Source: Paragordius varius (Eukaryota; Nematomorpha). Taken from it: 64,000 nt of DNA. Shown piece after piece: positions 1 through 22,072 of the stretch. The notes under the pieces were generated by a model. It saw nothing but the letters and a program-made list of their open reading frames with translations, had not been told where the DNA came from and searched no databases. The position numbers were made by a program, and so were the translations under genes. Where the stretch lies: assembly GCA_964247055.1 (NCBI GenBank), contig OZ176055.1:6634001-6698000 (forward strand), in the 5' to 3' direction. Each line of letters begins with the position of its first letter. Within the stretch, counting starts at the first letter, position 1.

Positions 1-639
1 CTTTTTAAGATATTATCACCATATATAATTATTGGAGTTTGTTTTTGTGCATTCGCATAATCCACGAAGCATTTTAACTAATATCAACGAAAATGGTGTT
101 AAACAATTAATTACATCATTTTTTGTACGCAATGACGGGATTGTTTTCTACCTCAGATCATAAGGTTCTAATCAAGTTACTGTTTTAAAAATTGTTTTGG
201 TTAATTTAATCATCAATCCCTTTTTCCTTTATTAGACCAAAAAATTTTTAATTTTTACAGTTTACTATAATCCTGAAATCGGATAGTTTCAAAATATGAT
301 AGAAGAAGCAAACATTGATACTAAATCAATGCTTTGCATTTTCCAGCCATTAATTACAATTATTGGCCTGTTTAGCGATTGAAAAAAATAACACTTTATT
401 ATATTTTTTTCAGGTGGGAGAATAGTAAACAATATTTGAAATTGGTTTTGGTCAAAATTTATTTTTCCTATATTAGATAAATATCTAGAATTTCGCATTT
501 TTCAATGTTTCGAATTCATATATCCAAAACACGATTGAAACAAATAGACATTTAAATCATTAAGTAAAAATTTTCTGGTAAATTCTAATTTGAAAGCTTT
601 GTAATAATTATTTATATTTTTTAATCATATGTGCCTGTT

Positions 640-850
640 GTATTCGCGAATTTAAAAAATTAAAGAAAAAATGGGAAAAGTTTGAGATGTGGATTTTATT
701 ACAATTAAACATTTAAAAAAATATCATGCATTTATAAGGGAAAAATCATATTTTTTAGATGCTAAAAATTTTAAGATATTTGAATCCAAACGGCGCGAGG
801 CATAAAATTACCCCAAAAGGTCATGAAGTTTTGATGCAGCCTGCTTTGTA
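640..850 (+). repeat. Dispersed repeat family R1, old copy
   Basis: Contains the block ATGGGAAAAGTTTGAGATG, then about 130 bp later GGCATAAAATTACCCC. The same pair of blocks recurs at about 13870-14030, 16070-16290, 20235-20400, 25618-25860 and 54430-54670, where the first reads close to ATGGCGGCGAAAAAGTTTGA and the second close to TCTGGGGTATAAAACTACCC. Copies are strongly diverged. No coding frame or terminal repeats can be assigned; the superfamily is unknown. Confidence 0.5.
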
Positions 851-1369
851 GATGCAATAAAATATACCTATGGCTATTTAAAATCCTAGAAAAAAAGAGT
901 TATTCTAGAATATTCGCAATTAAATACCTTCATATATTAATATTTATGTATTAATGAAAATATAACCTCTCACATGAATGAAGTAAAATTCAGTTTTGAA
1001 ATTTTGATATCCATTATTTTTAAGTAATGGCACAATTTGAACATGATATAATATATTTTTCGTAAATGCAAATCTAATAATTCTTTTGGTCTAAAATGTA
1101 TCACAAGGTGAAAATATTACCGACAATTCTGAAATTGAACTTAGTACAGGTCCAAAAATTACTTTAATGTATCCATTAAGGATATTGTTAAATATAAGGC
1201 GTAAATAGCGGCCATTTGCAACCAAATTTGCTGTAAGGTTTCGTATTTTCAACATATTTTCTACACAGTTTGTAAAAAAATTGTTATATTATATTTTGAG
1301 CTTGATTGGTTAAAACATTTTAAATTTGGTTGACCTATAACGATCTTTACCAATGTCTTAAAACTATGT

Positions 1370-1413
<44 letters not shown>

Positions 1414-1563
1414 CTTAAATGAGTTATTATAGCTAATATAAACTGGATGCTGTGAAATAGAAATTAAAGTGTCAACTAAATAAAATCCTATAGTGTTAGC
1501 AACTAGTTTCGCATTTTTGAACACTCTACAACTATTTGAATGTTTACTTATCAAATATGTATG

Positions 1564-1595
<32 letters not shown>

Positions 1596-2999
1596 TTTTT
1601 GGTATAATTTCATTCCGTGGTAAGAACTTAAATTAGATTATATTTAATTTTAAAATGATGAACAAACATACCAATCCAAATTTTATTGGATTGAAAATGC
1701 GCATCATTAAATTTTATATTTCGTTCAATTAAACGAAATCTTAGATATATTAAAAAAAATAAATTAATGTATATAATAATATTTATTAGGCAAGACAGAA
1801 TCGTTAAAATGCTTTTATAATTAAATGATAAATTTTTGTGTGCTCGCCTGAATTGTCCAATTATAAATAAATTAGGGGATCCAACACGCAGCTTGCGAAA
1901 AATTTGGAATATGCACCTAAAATATAAGCGATCTAATTTTTAAACAAATTTTTTTTAATGTGTTTGCATTTACAAGTTTTATGTTTTAAATCTAAAAGAT
2001 TTATAGTGCTCATATATATTTCAAAAGCGGCCCCCCTGTTCCTTTAAGTCAGAAATGGTGCCCGTGAAGCCTTGGATACTCCTGTTTTGCCAATAAATTT
2101 TTTATGATCCCGATTCGTCACAAGTATGTAATGTATTCTGTTATGTTATTTTCAATAAACCTTATTGTCAGACATATTTCGCCATTATAAAGCTATCGAA
2201 ATTTGAGTATTCGTATATATGTGATAGTTTTATGTTATAAGATCGTTATAGCTATCCCAGGTCAACTAACATATTTAATCCTCTTTTGAAAATTTCTCAA
2301 CAAAAATAAATAGTTTATTCATTTTGTTTATAACCAAAAATACCTTGCTAAATCCGGTGAATTTTATTCTTTGATAAAATAAAACGGACTAAATTATTTC
2401 TTGATTAAATTATACGGTAAATTATATTCTTTGAAATACTTTAATATTACATTTGCCTTCATTAAAAAATTATTAAGATTAATACACTTTTAATTTTATG
2501 GTAAAAAATTATATTAACAAACCGCTCTAAAATACTAACTAAAAATACGTTTAAAATCGGGGGGTATATAAAAATATCTAATAAAATATATTATTTTGAT
2601 AAGAAATATATCAGTCATGGTGCTTGACCCTTAGTGATTTAAAGGGTTTTACACTTTTGTGGTAAGTGTTTTATAGCAGAAAAAAGAAAAATTTGTTGAG
2701 CAGTTTTAGTTAAATAAAATTTATTTGTTGAAAGCTAACCATTTCATTTTAAAAATATCACTAAAATATATAACAAACTACCTATAAAGAACAAAACAAT
2801 ATTTTAATTTAATATTTTTACTCCGAAAGTCTCAAATTTTCTTTATACAATGGGCAGTTATATCTTAAATAAAAAGTGTAGAGAATGCGTGATAAAATTT
2901 TATATATATATGCTAAATTTGAGGTTAAAAACCTTTTTTTGAAAAAATAAATAGTTAAATTTTGGTGAAGCGAATTTTATGGTTATTTGAAAGCATGGT

Positions 3000-3590
3000 C
3001 GGTATAAAATATTTGATGATGAACACTGTTATCACATAGAAATTGTATTTTAATAATCGTTCGTCTCTATTTAAAATATAAATGTGTTTTTTTACAAAAA
3101 TTTACACAAACTTAAAAGCAATCAAACTTTAACTAACTGTGAGGTGCTAATGAATGTTCAGCATCTTTGAATTATATAGAAAATTTTTTAGAACATCTTA
3201 AAGCGTTTTTATACCCTTTCCATCGGCCTCAAATGTTTTAGGTAAGCATCAACAAAGTTTCGCTATAAATCAAAATTTAACATATCAAATTTTTATCGCG
3301 CAATGAAGGCATTTTTTGTTTTAAGAAAACTAGCCCATTTTAGAAAGGCGAAAACATTTGGGATTTTTGGAGCCCATATCTAAAAATTAATTATCTTAAA
3401 TGTTGTTTTGCTTTTGTATTTTAGTGATATTTTTGGATGGAATGAAGCATTTAGCTTTCGCCAAAAATAATTAATTTTTTTGGGCATATGTAATTTCCTG
3501 ATATAAAGCAATTAAACAAAAGTGATAACTTTCTTATATCATTCGTAAGGGCCAAAACCAAAAGGATCATGATAGTCCTAATAAACAACC
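3000..3590 (+). repeat. Dispersed repeat family R1/R2, second segment
   Basis: Aligns by eye with about 16440-16953 over some 500 bp. Shared blocks in the same order include GTTCAGCATC, CTTAAAGCG followed by TTTTATNCCCTTT and TCNGGCCTCAAA, TTAGTGATATTTTT and GGCNAAAACCAA. The copy at 16440 follows directly on an R1 copy at 16070, so both segments are probably parts of one longer old element. Identity is roughly 65-75 percent (estimate). Confidence 0.55.
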
Positions 3591-4838
3591 TAAAGAATAT
3601 ATATATTAATCTGGATATTTTTTTGCGCATACCATGTAAAAAATGCTTCCAATATTATTGATATTATACCTATGACATTGCCTGATAGATTGGATATTTT
3701 TATATTACAAAGTTCTGCGTTACATATATGTGAATTTAAAATGGTGTAATTAATGGTTCCAATATCATTCAAACATCTAAAAATAAAACGCATATAAATA
3801 TGCTAGTTAGAAGTATCATAAGATTGGTTATAATGAATTTATTAGCATACAACCGCAACCGTCTTAATGGTCAAATTTTAATTGCATACAAAATTTTAAT
3901 TAAAATTTAGACTCCCTCCCCCTCAATCATGACCTTCTTTTTAAATACCAGTGCTTAAAATTCATTTGCTCATGCTTACGGTTTTTAAAGTTTAAATTTT
4001 AAAATTTGCTATAATTAACATCATTGTTTAACAAATTATATTTTTTGATTTAAAAGTTAGTATTGTATTTCAAAACCCCTATATTTTTTATAACAGTGGG
4101 TTAACATATAAATATAGATGAGTGCACATTCGATGCAAAGCTCCCTATCGTAGATTACTTTCAAAATCAATTTTTTTATATAAAGATATATTACCCGTAA
4201 ATATTAGATGTATTTCGTTCAACGTATTTTAAACAAAATGATTTAGAGTAACATACATGAGTAGGACAGTTAGAACAGTAACAACCTACATAAAACATTA
4301 AGCAATATAATAACTTGTGGATTCCAAAGTGTGCTTTAGAAAAGTCAACGATAAGGTTAATATAATTGTTATGTAACTTTTGCAATATTTTTCCATCGCA
4401 TTAAAACAAAAGTAAATGATTGAACGAAATGCACAAGTAAGCAAATATTAAGTACGCAGGCAAAAAATTTATACGCAAAGTTTATTTTAAAAAATAAAAA
4501 TTTATTATATTGATTAATATTATTATATGATATACACATTAATGAAAGATATATAAATACATTGTTATCTATATATGTTTAAAAGAACATTTTTATACGT
4601 TATTAATCAAACTTACAACTTACACACTTTATATATATAAGGTAATGTGAATATCAATATATCAATATTAACAATAAAGTCAAAACTAAAATGCACATAT
4701 TATTATTGAATTTTGTAGGATTTCGCCTAAATTACCTTTTTAGAAAACTCAAACATTAGGCTAGGATGAAAATAAAAAATGCTATTTGCAAACCATATAT
4801 CAATCAAATAATAATTAATGCGAAATTATTGAATCTTC

Positions 4839-13390
<8,552 letters not shown>

Positions 13391-13988
13391 AAGAGAGAGC
13401 TTTACCAAAATCAGCTGAAATTTTTAACCATTTGTTTTATATTTTCTTTGTCTGCGGTTTATAATTTGCAGTAAAGGTGTATAAATTATTTTTATTTTAT
13501 TGGTTTATAAACGAAAATATAGGTTAACTTCTGTCCACAGATACAATAAGTTTTATTTTATACTATTGTCACAAAATGGAGCGGTATTAGGAAATACATT
13601 TTCCACACACAAAAGCAAATTTTTGATAAAAGCTTATTACTTTGCTAAAAATATCATAAAATGCATTAAATATAAGTAATACTTCACACTTTTATTTTAC
13701 GAAAATTTTGGGGTTTTCTACAAAAGTATTAAACAAATAAAAGTTGGTTTTGGTTAAAAATTAATTATTTTGCCCTTCTCTCATGTATTAATTATAAATT
13801 TATAATTTTTGCAGTTTTGTCTAGAGTGAACAGCAGATAGTATAATCGACAAATAAGAATTCCCTGGTAAATTTCGCTTGAAAGTTTTCCAAATTAATTG
13901 TTTTGACTTTGCATGTTATATTGGTAAAAAAATAAAGAAATGATGCAAAAAGTTTGAGTGAGGATTTTTTATGATTTTAATTTTAAAA

Positions 13989-15895
13989 CTTCGATTCAAA
14001 TTGGGGTATCTAAATACCCCAGACTAAATTTAAATTAAAATTTTTAAAAAACTACTGAAGGAAACGGTCCCAATTTAAATTTATGCTTCGATCCTGATAA
14101 ATATTATATAAATATGCCAAAATATCTTGATAAAACTTAGTTTTGAAAAAAAATTCATCTCAAACTACTTCGACGCCATTTTTATTTTACAAAAATTTTG
14201 CAAAATATCGTCTTCATTTAATTTTAGGCATAAAACTAAAGCTTATTTTTCATTTTTACATCACATTGATAGAAATAGAAAAAGCGGTTTATTTTGTATT
14301 ATTTTTTAATTTTTTCCATTGCACACATGTCACGGTGACCAAATTCTTACCTTTCGATTTTAGCTTAAAATAAGTATTATCAAGTATTTTTGAATAAAAT
14401 TTTTAATATATTTCGGTTTCTTAATGATATATAAGTGCAAAATTTTATCATGGTTTCGATTGCCTCCATACTTTTTAAAGTATTAGATTTTAAACAGGGC
14501 TGGGATATCCAACTACCCCAATTTGAATCGAAGGACTAAAATGAGTGTGTTGTATCCAAGTGTTAAAAAATAAATTCTTCGTATCATGTGCCAAAAAGGC
14601 TAAAGAAAGCATATTCTCTTTGGCGTGCTACAAATATTTTTTAAGATTTATAAATTTTCAATGGTTTTAGGGTAAAAAAAGACCCATTTATAAAATTTGT
14701 GAGCATCAAAATTCCTAAATATTTACCCCAATAACACTTTATTACCTTTCACTTTTTTGTCTGAATTTACATATTGGGGTGGTTTAATATCTCTGAACTC
14801 AAATTTGTGAAACACTAAGTTTTGACAGTTATTTTAGTTATAATTTATTATCAACATTGCTTTCATGAATTATCACTAGGATACAACATATTCATTTCAA
14901 TCCTTCGATTCAAATTAGGGGAATTGTGAACCCCAGGCCTGTTTAAAATAAAATACTTTAAAAAATATGGAAGGAATCAAAACCATGGCAAAATTTTGCA
15001 CTTATATAACATGGATAAACCGAAACTAATAAAAAAATTTATTCAAATTGATTTTCCCCATTTTAATGTAATACCCAATATAAAAATTTAGTCAACGTAA
15101 CATGTGTGCATCGGCTAAATTGAAAAAAATACAAAAAAAACACTTTTTCTAAACTATCAATGGTAGATGTAATTTCAATAAAAAATTAACTTTAAATTTA
15201 TTTTTAAAATTAAATGAATACGATGTTTTGCAAAAAATTTTAAAATAAAAATGGCTTCGAGGTAGTTTGACATGGAACTTTTTTTATATAATTTTTATTA
15301 CAATATAAGCATAAATTTAAATTGGGACCGTTTCCTTCAGTAGTTTCTTAAACTTGGATACAACACATTCATTTTAGTCCTTAATTAGGGTAGTATACCT
15401 CAGGCCTGTTTAAAATTAAATTTTTCAGAAAATATGGAAGGAATTGAAACCATGGCAAAATTTTGCACTTATATATCATTGAGAAACCGAAATATATAAA
15501 AAAAATTTTTCAAAAATACTTGATTTTTAAGCTAAAATCGAAAGGTAAAAATTTGGTCACCGTGCATGTGTGCAATGGTAAAAATTAAAATACAAATAAA
15601 CCGCTTTTTCTATTTCCATCAATGTGATGTAATTTAAATAAAAAATTCATCTTTTATTTTACCCTTAAAATTAAATGAGATATTTTGCAAAAATTTTGTA
15701 AAATAAAAATGGCGTCGAAGCAGTTTGACATGGAACCTTTTTTAAAAAAACAAAATTTTATTTAGATATTTTGGCATATTTATATAAATTTTTATTAGGA
15801 TAGAAGCCTAAATTTAAATTGCCGTTTCATTCAGTAGGTTTTGAAAAACCTTAAATCAAATTTAATCTGGGGTATTTAGATTGAATCGAAGTGTT
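13989..15895. repeat. Composite inverted-repeat element: three ~500-bp units, one forward and two reverse
   Basis: Unit 1 (about 14000-14545, forward) recurs in reverse complement at about 14870-15350 and again at about 15355-15890, with a unique 0.3-kb spacer at 14546-14865. Shared blocks are GAAACGGTCCCAATTTAAAT, TTCGACGCCATTTTTATTTT, GTGACCAAATT, CAAAATTTTGCACTTATATA (reverse units) and CCTTCGATTCAAATT. The outer ends are inverted copies of CTTCGATTCAAATTGGGGTA and GGGTATTTAGATTGAATCGA. It looks like a foldback DNA element with a duplicated arm. No coding capacity is visible. Confidence 0.75.
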
Positions 15896-16067
15896 CAAAA
15901 TATTAATCGCAATTCACTCTGGGGTATTTAGAGACTCCAATTTGAATCGAACTGTTAAATAAAAAGGTTTATTTTACAGTTTTGTGGCTTCTAGAATCTA
16001 AAATTGGAACAGATTCAAAACACTGAAATGAGCTGTGATGATATCAAATTTTCCAAGTAAGTCGGCA

Positions 16068-16953
16068 CCTTTTTAAATTTAGTATTATTATTTCTAACCA
16101 TAATATACATTTATCCTGTTACATTGGCATTCAAAAAAAATTATAAATGGCGGCGAAAAAATTTAAGATGAGGATTTTAATTTGTGTATGTACCTAATAG
16201 GCTAAAAAGGCATGTTTTTAAATTCCGGTTAATACCTTTAATTTAAGTTATTCGAATTTCATATCGCTCTGGGATATAAAACTACCCGAAAAGCTAATGG
16301 ACTGTTATGAGCTAGTCTCTATATATAAACGCGAAAATGTTGAGATTTCGTGAAGAGAATTTTTAATTATAAGATTATGACATTACAAAAAAATATTTTT
16401 GAATTTACGTATACTTTGGTTATCCATATTTTAAAACCTGTATTTTATGGTATTTCGGAACATGAAAACGGTATAATATTCACCACAATTATAAAGTAAA
16501 CGAAGGAAGTGAAATGTTCAGCATCAGTATTTATTAAAAATAAGTTTTATAAATTCTTAAAGCGCTTTTATTCCCTTTACATCTGGCCTCAAAAAGGTAT
16601 GTAGTACGCTTCAATTTGCTTAAAACTATATTTTTAAAAAAGTATCAATATTTAGCATATATTTAAAATTTTTATGGCGTGCTGGCTTTTTGCGTTTGTA
16701 AGACTATAAAGGGTTAAAAAATACGTTTATTTCGGAGCTCATCTAACAAATAAAATATAAAAAATATTGTTTTGCTTTTAACATATATTATGATAAACTT
16801 TAGTGATATTTTTAGAATGAAGAATTTATTACTTAAAATTTGATAAATGCACAATATTTGCCATTTTCTGATATGGAGTACTTACCACAAAGGTATAAAT
16901 AACTTACCTAAATCATTTGTAACGGCAAAACCAAGAGCACCAGGATAACACTA
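16068..16953 (+). repeat. R1 followed by R2, longest copy in the window
   Basis: Begins with the R1 block ATAAATGGCGGCGAAAAAAT, passes TCTGGGATATAAAACTACCC at about 16268, then runs into the segment shared with 3000-3590. It stops at 16953 where a CACTA-ended element begins. This continuity is the reason for treating R1 and R2 as parts of one old element of unknown class. Confidence 0.5.
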
Positions 16954-16954
16954 G

Positions 16955-17841
16955 ACGACAAATTTTGACTTTTTTTAACTGCCATTCTTAAAAATTTAAA
17001 ATTTATTTCATCAAAATATATAAATAGAATATAAAAAAAAGAGCCCAAAAACTGTATCTTTCGAATGGTAGTTGGTCATTTAAATCAATCTGTAAAAGTT
17101 ATTTGGGTTCATATTGTCAAAATTCCAACTCTTAAATAAGTCAAAAATTGTAACTGACAAACTAATTTTATTTTACCATAGTAAAAAATTTGAAAAAATA
17201 TTAATCAAAAAGCTGTTGGTTATTTTTAATAAAAATTATCATTATCAATATTTTTTACCTACTGAATTCTTAACAGAAAATTTTTTACTAATCGTTAAAT
17301 TTGTTTTTACTCTTTGAAATTTCGAAATTATAATCCTCCTAAAGAAAAATTAATATTGATTAGATGGTAAATTTTTTAAAAACAAAAAAAATAAAAAAAT
17401 AGCTGTTATGAATGGCATAATAGCAATAAATAGGTGTTATAATCGAAACTTTCCTGTTTATCTTTTTTGGACATTCATTGCCATCTAGACAAATATTGAG
17501 CCATTTTCATTCATTAGTTTTAAAAATATATTAATTAAGAAAACGCTATCGCTTCGCGGGTTTGTCACTTCCTATTTCCAATATTAACCATGGATATAAA
17601 TATTAGTATGCATTTTATAGAGTTTACTCTTAATGCTATATTACAAATGGGTATTTGTTTTATGTTTTCTAAGAAAAACAATATTTAGCAAAATTTTGAT
17701 AAAGAGGGAGCATAACTTAAAAAATTATACAAAATTTTTGGGTGGAATTATAATTTTTGTTTCCGATATACTGTTTAATTGATTGTAAATATCAGAAAAT
17801 TTAACTCGAGTGGCAGAAAAATTTGTTGTCTAGTGTATTCG
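16955..17841 (+). mobile_element. CACTA-ended DNA element, uninterrupted copy
   Basis: Left end CACTAGACGACAAATTTTGA; right end inverted CACTAGACAACAAATTTTTC, so terminal repeats of about 18 bp starting CACTA. A second copy lies inverted at 27786-30946. Flanking triplets are TAA and TAT, too weak to prove a 3-bp duplication. About 890 bp long; short open frames are shared in decayed form with the second copy (a block near LNKSKIVTDK), so it may derive from a coding element. CACTA termini suggest EnSpm/CACTA or Chapaev. Confidence 0.6.
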
Positions 17842-18099
17842 AATACAAATTAAACTAAAAAAAATTCCATATTTGTAATTTATATACAAAGCTCTGGGAT
17901 CAAGAATTGCCCAAAGGTAAACTAACAGAAAAGTGAAAAAGTGTTAACTCAAAAGACGATTATAAAGAATTTTATGAGTGTTATGACACATTGCGCAGCA
18001 AAAAATATAGGGTCATGAATCATATATCATTCGATAGCTAAAGGTTTCTGGATATAAATATCATAACAATATATGCGGTTAAATATTAGGAAAAAAGAT

Positions 18100-19300
18100 T
18101 ATTTAAATTTTTCTTTTATCAGCCAAAATCAAAATATCGCATCTTTATCGCGCATTAGGTCAAATATAATTTAATACAATAGATGATAATGTGTAAACTA
18201 AATTTTATTAGTTTAAATATAGCATAAAGATTGAACGCAAAATATTATCAATAAAGATTTTACATTTTTTCTGAGGGTACTAGAAATACCAGAACATATA
18301 AGCTAAAAAATCTCACTTTGGTGTCAAATTAATCATAAAACTTGTTAATGTGCGGTAAAATATTCATTTTTTAATAAATTATCATATAATAACTCTATAT
18401 ATATAGTTTACCCAATTATAGCCTTAAAAAATGTTTCGATGTGCACGAAAGCAGAGATTGCTTACTATTTTTACAAAACTTTTATTATGTATATTACAAA
18501 TACCTTCTCCATACAATTTGATGCAGAAAAAAGATTTATAATCGCAATTGATATCGGAAATTTTTTACTAAATTTGGTTATATATTTTTGCGCCATTTTC
18601 GCCTTTAACACCGGCTTTAGGGCATAAAAATTCCCCAAATCAAAAAATGAGTAGACTGATCTTTATTGCATTGAATTGGATGAAAAGATATTTATAATAT
18701 ATTAAATTAAAAATTATACCCTGCTTCCGCTTTGATGCAAATTCTCAAAAAATTATTTGTTTTTATATAAGGCCTAAATTTTTTGTAGGCCATTTGGGTA
18801 AACTCTATTGTAGAATTAATATATGATTGTTTTAATATAATCATTTACCGCATATTATTAATTATTAGAATTTGAAATAAAAGGGCTTTTTTGCTTAAAT
18901 TCTTGTAAGTCTTTCTAAGACCCTCCCAAAAAGTATTAAATTTTTAGTAATAATATTTTGTGTGTAAAATTATTGCTATAAATAAAATTGAATTGACACC
19001 ATTTATCTATGTTAATTTTAACGTGACCAAATATGAGATAATGCGATTTTTCGTTTTTGGTTAATAACAGAAAATTCTAAATATTTTTTTTATTTTAATC
19101 GCATATACATCATATCAATATTCATACTGAAACTTTTAGTCAAATGATATATAATTCATTAACCTTTATTTTTGATTCCCATTTTTGCCGCACAGTGAAA
19201 TTTAATCTCTGATTCTTTAACTTAAAAAATAATAAATGAAAACTATTTTGACCAAAATAAGAATATTAAATATTAATTTAGAAAAAACGTATTAATTCCC
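18100..19300 (+). repeat. Diverged repeat, copy a
   Basis: Parallels 20460-21350 in order: a block near AAATCAAAATATCGCAT, CAAAACTT with ACAAT and GATGCAGAAAA, TTTGCGCCAT, then a TTTTTGCCGCACA block (TTTTTGTCGCACA in the other copy). Identity is low (perhaps 60-65 percent), so boundaries are rough. No function can be assigned. Confidence 0.35.
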
Positions 19301-20459
19301 AAAAGCTGTCAAAATATAAATAAAATCATTCTAAATTTTTTAAAATCCCCATATCAAACCTTCTGCTGTCATATCTACCTAATACGTTTTCGGTAAAACG
19401 TTAGTTTAATTTAATAATTACCATAGGGGGCCGGTGAATTTTTGCTTATATTAATAATTATGAATTAGCTAAAATATATAACTAAATAGTGTTGAAAAAA
19501 GTTATAGATACTATTTTAGCGCCATTTCTATTTCAAATTTTTTTGTAAAATATCATGCTTTTTGAATTACCGGTTAATACTAATGTTATTGCGCGCATTA
19601 TTTTGGACAAAACACACAGAAAAGACCGTTAAATTGGCAATATTTCAGGTCATTCACTCATTTAATGTTGTATTACAGATTTAACCATAAAATTTAGATA
19701 AAACTTATATTTTGGATCAATGTTTGAGAAGTGCAAACCCTTTGAAATCAATTCGATATAGTCCATATTTTCTAAAAAAATTTGGGTCGTCAACCACTCT
19801 AGGTATCGGAAGACACGGTAAGATTTGATTATAGTGTGGATGTGCATATGAAAATTTTTTATATTTTTAAAACAAAATTAATTAATCAAATTTGATTAAC
19901 TATATATGAAAACTTTTGATATTTTGGATGATTTATTTTAATTTTTTATGTATGTTTCATTGGATTTTCCGTTTATCTAATTTATCAACTAACCCTTATA
20001 AAAAATTAGACCATAACAATATAATTTTAAACATGGGATAACTTACAACATCGTTCTTATTTATTAGATAAAAAAATCTCATATTTATTTCAATTCTGAA
20101 GTGAGCATAGCTCCAAAACCTGATGAAATAAACAGAGGATTTAGAATCAAATATCAAAAATTTACTGCTAAACTGCAATCTGAAAGCTCTTCTTTTAAGT
20201 TTTACATTTACTTGCATTTGTGTTTAGTGATTTAAAAAATCCAAAGAAAAAAATGGCGGTTAAAAAGTTTGAGATGATGATTTTTTTAAAAAAAATATTG
20301 AAGTAAGCATCTAAAAGCCTAAATAATGTATCCCTTTTAATTTGTCTTAATAAATTAAAAACTTTTTAGATCTTCGAATTATGAAACTATTTCATTTAAT
20401 AGTTATAAGAATCGGATTAACGATAAATACCGTTCGCATGCTGAAAAACAATTATTTTA

Positions 20460-21350
20460 ATTTTCATCATAGGCGAAATCGAAATATTGCATTTTTTTCT
20501 TCATATTTGGTCGGAAAAAAATTAAAGCCAGTTAAATAATATTTATTAATACGTATGATGAAGACCCTAAACTCTAAATATTGTTTAAAATTTTTGATGC
20601 AAGATCTTTGAAAGGCCACAATAATTGAGAAATTGCGATTTCCTCAAAAATTAATATTATATAATTTATTTTATACCTAATATAAATATTAATTAGGCAA
20701 TATATCTCATTCATTAAAAAATGAATTAGCTATTATGAATTTTTTTAAGTAATTTGCATCGTAGCGGGAGTAGTGTATAATTTAACAAAACTTCTAATAT
20801 TTACATATATAATATAAATTTGCCTATACAATGCAGAAAATTTTGATATAGGATATTTTTTATGCTCGAAAGTTGTGATTAAATATTTGCGCCATGTTTT
20901 TGATCTCAGGTTTCAGGTAAAAAATAGGTTGAGGCCATAAGTCTCGAATGGTATTTATAGACTGGCAACGGGTTTTACCGCTACGATGCCTCTTATATAG
21001 AGCTTTTGTAATTTTTTAACGCAATTTATTAACACCTTATATATTTATATATAGTGAGTATACGATTGTTTAAAATACCGCATAATCGTATTTTGCATAT
21101 CTCCTAAAGATTGATTTTTTAATTTCTTGCGGTTTTTCAAGGACATATTAAAACTTTTATCCGATCTAATCGAGAAAAATGCCATTTTTTAACAACAGAA
21201 AAATTTAAATTAATTTTTTTATTATTTTAACCCATTTATCATTGCGATATCATTTGTTTTCTATAAAATTATATATTATTTCACAAACATACGTTTTTTG
21301 ATACCTCTTTTTGTCGCACATTATAGTATCAAAATAAACCTATCTACAAA
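20460..21350 (+). repeat. Diverged repeat, copy b
   Basis: Second copy of the 18100-19300 segment in the same orientation, about 2.3 kb downstream and somewhat shorter. An R1 block (ATGGCGGTTAAAAAGTTTGA) lies just before it at about 20250. Confidence 0.35.
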
Positions 21351-21423
21351 TAAAGATGACAATAATATTTATTGCCAGCAAGGTGTAAATTGATTCGTGA
21401 ATGCAGGATATGTCCTTCAGATC

Positions 21424-21460
21424 AGGTGTGCCCAACGAGCGGCCGTGATTTGTGGGCCCA
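21424..21460 (+). mobile_element. Solitary hAT terminus
   Basis: CAGGTGTGCCCAACGAGCGG followed by CCGTGATTTGTGGGCCC is the classic form of one hAT end. I could not find a convincing partner end; a weak candidate is GCGGCCAT near 21812. Treated as a fragment. Confidence 0.45.
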
Positions 21461-22072
21461 TAGAAAAAATTTGAAAAATATTAAATAATATCAGATTGCA
21501 AATTTCCAAATTTTTGTCAAAATTAAATATCTAAAATTAATATAATTTTTCGTTTATAATATTACATTTAAAATATTTTTCTTATAGCTAATGCTCAAAT
21601 TTTATGAACATCAGTGATACTTCGATAAAGACTTCGATTAAATATTTAGAAATACCACTTTTTAATCTACTGATTCTTAAGGCTGAAAATATTTCTTTTA
21701 AGCGGTTTTTGGCAACGGCATAATACCAATAATTTGAAAAATAAATACTGGTTTTATTCTTAACTTTTTGGCATTAATTTTTATTAAGCTCATTAATTTT
21801 ATTATCTTTAAGCGGCCATTATATTATTTAAGTTGAAAATGTAGCCATATAGTCAAATGTGTTAATCCTATCTTGTCATTATATTCTGCGTTGATCATCG
21901 GTATCTTATGAACCTATTGCATTTTTTATCCAATTACGATATATATATAAAATATAAATTAATTATTAAAAAAAGTGGATTTAAATTTATTATTAAAGTA
22001 TATAATTTGTTGATAAAATCTAAAACTAAATTGACATTGACTATGATTGTATATAAATATGTGCGTGTTAAA

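Larger units (their letters stand above)
1..4838. other. AT-rich intergenic DNA downstream of CUL1
   Basis: No conserved protein is visible in any frame; the open frames here are short and of random composition. The stretch holds two (TA)n tracts (about 1374-1407 and 1561-1588), one copy of a dispersed repeat at about 640-850 and one copy of a second at about 3000-3590. The left part may belong to the 3' flank of a gene outside the window, but nothing shows that. Confidence 0.6.
13391..22072. other. 8.7-kb gene-free region upstream of CUL1
   Basis: No exon of a recognisable protein was found on either strand. The region is filled with old repeats, listed separately: a composite inverted repeat (13989-15895), R1/R2 copies (16068-16953), a CACTA-ended element (16955-17841), a diverged duplicated segment (18100-19300 and 20460-21350) and a hAT end fragment (21424-21460). 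The CUL1 promoter presumably lies just above 13390, but no motif stands out in the AT-rich background. Confidence 0.6.

Noticed and set aside
1374-1407. (TA)n tracts as possible promoters or origins
   Set aside because: They occur all over the window without link to gene starts; ordinary microsatellites.
14127-14373. Two overlapping short frames in the inverted-repeat element
   Set aside because: Not conserved between the three units of the element; composition as expected by chance in T-rich DNA.
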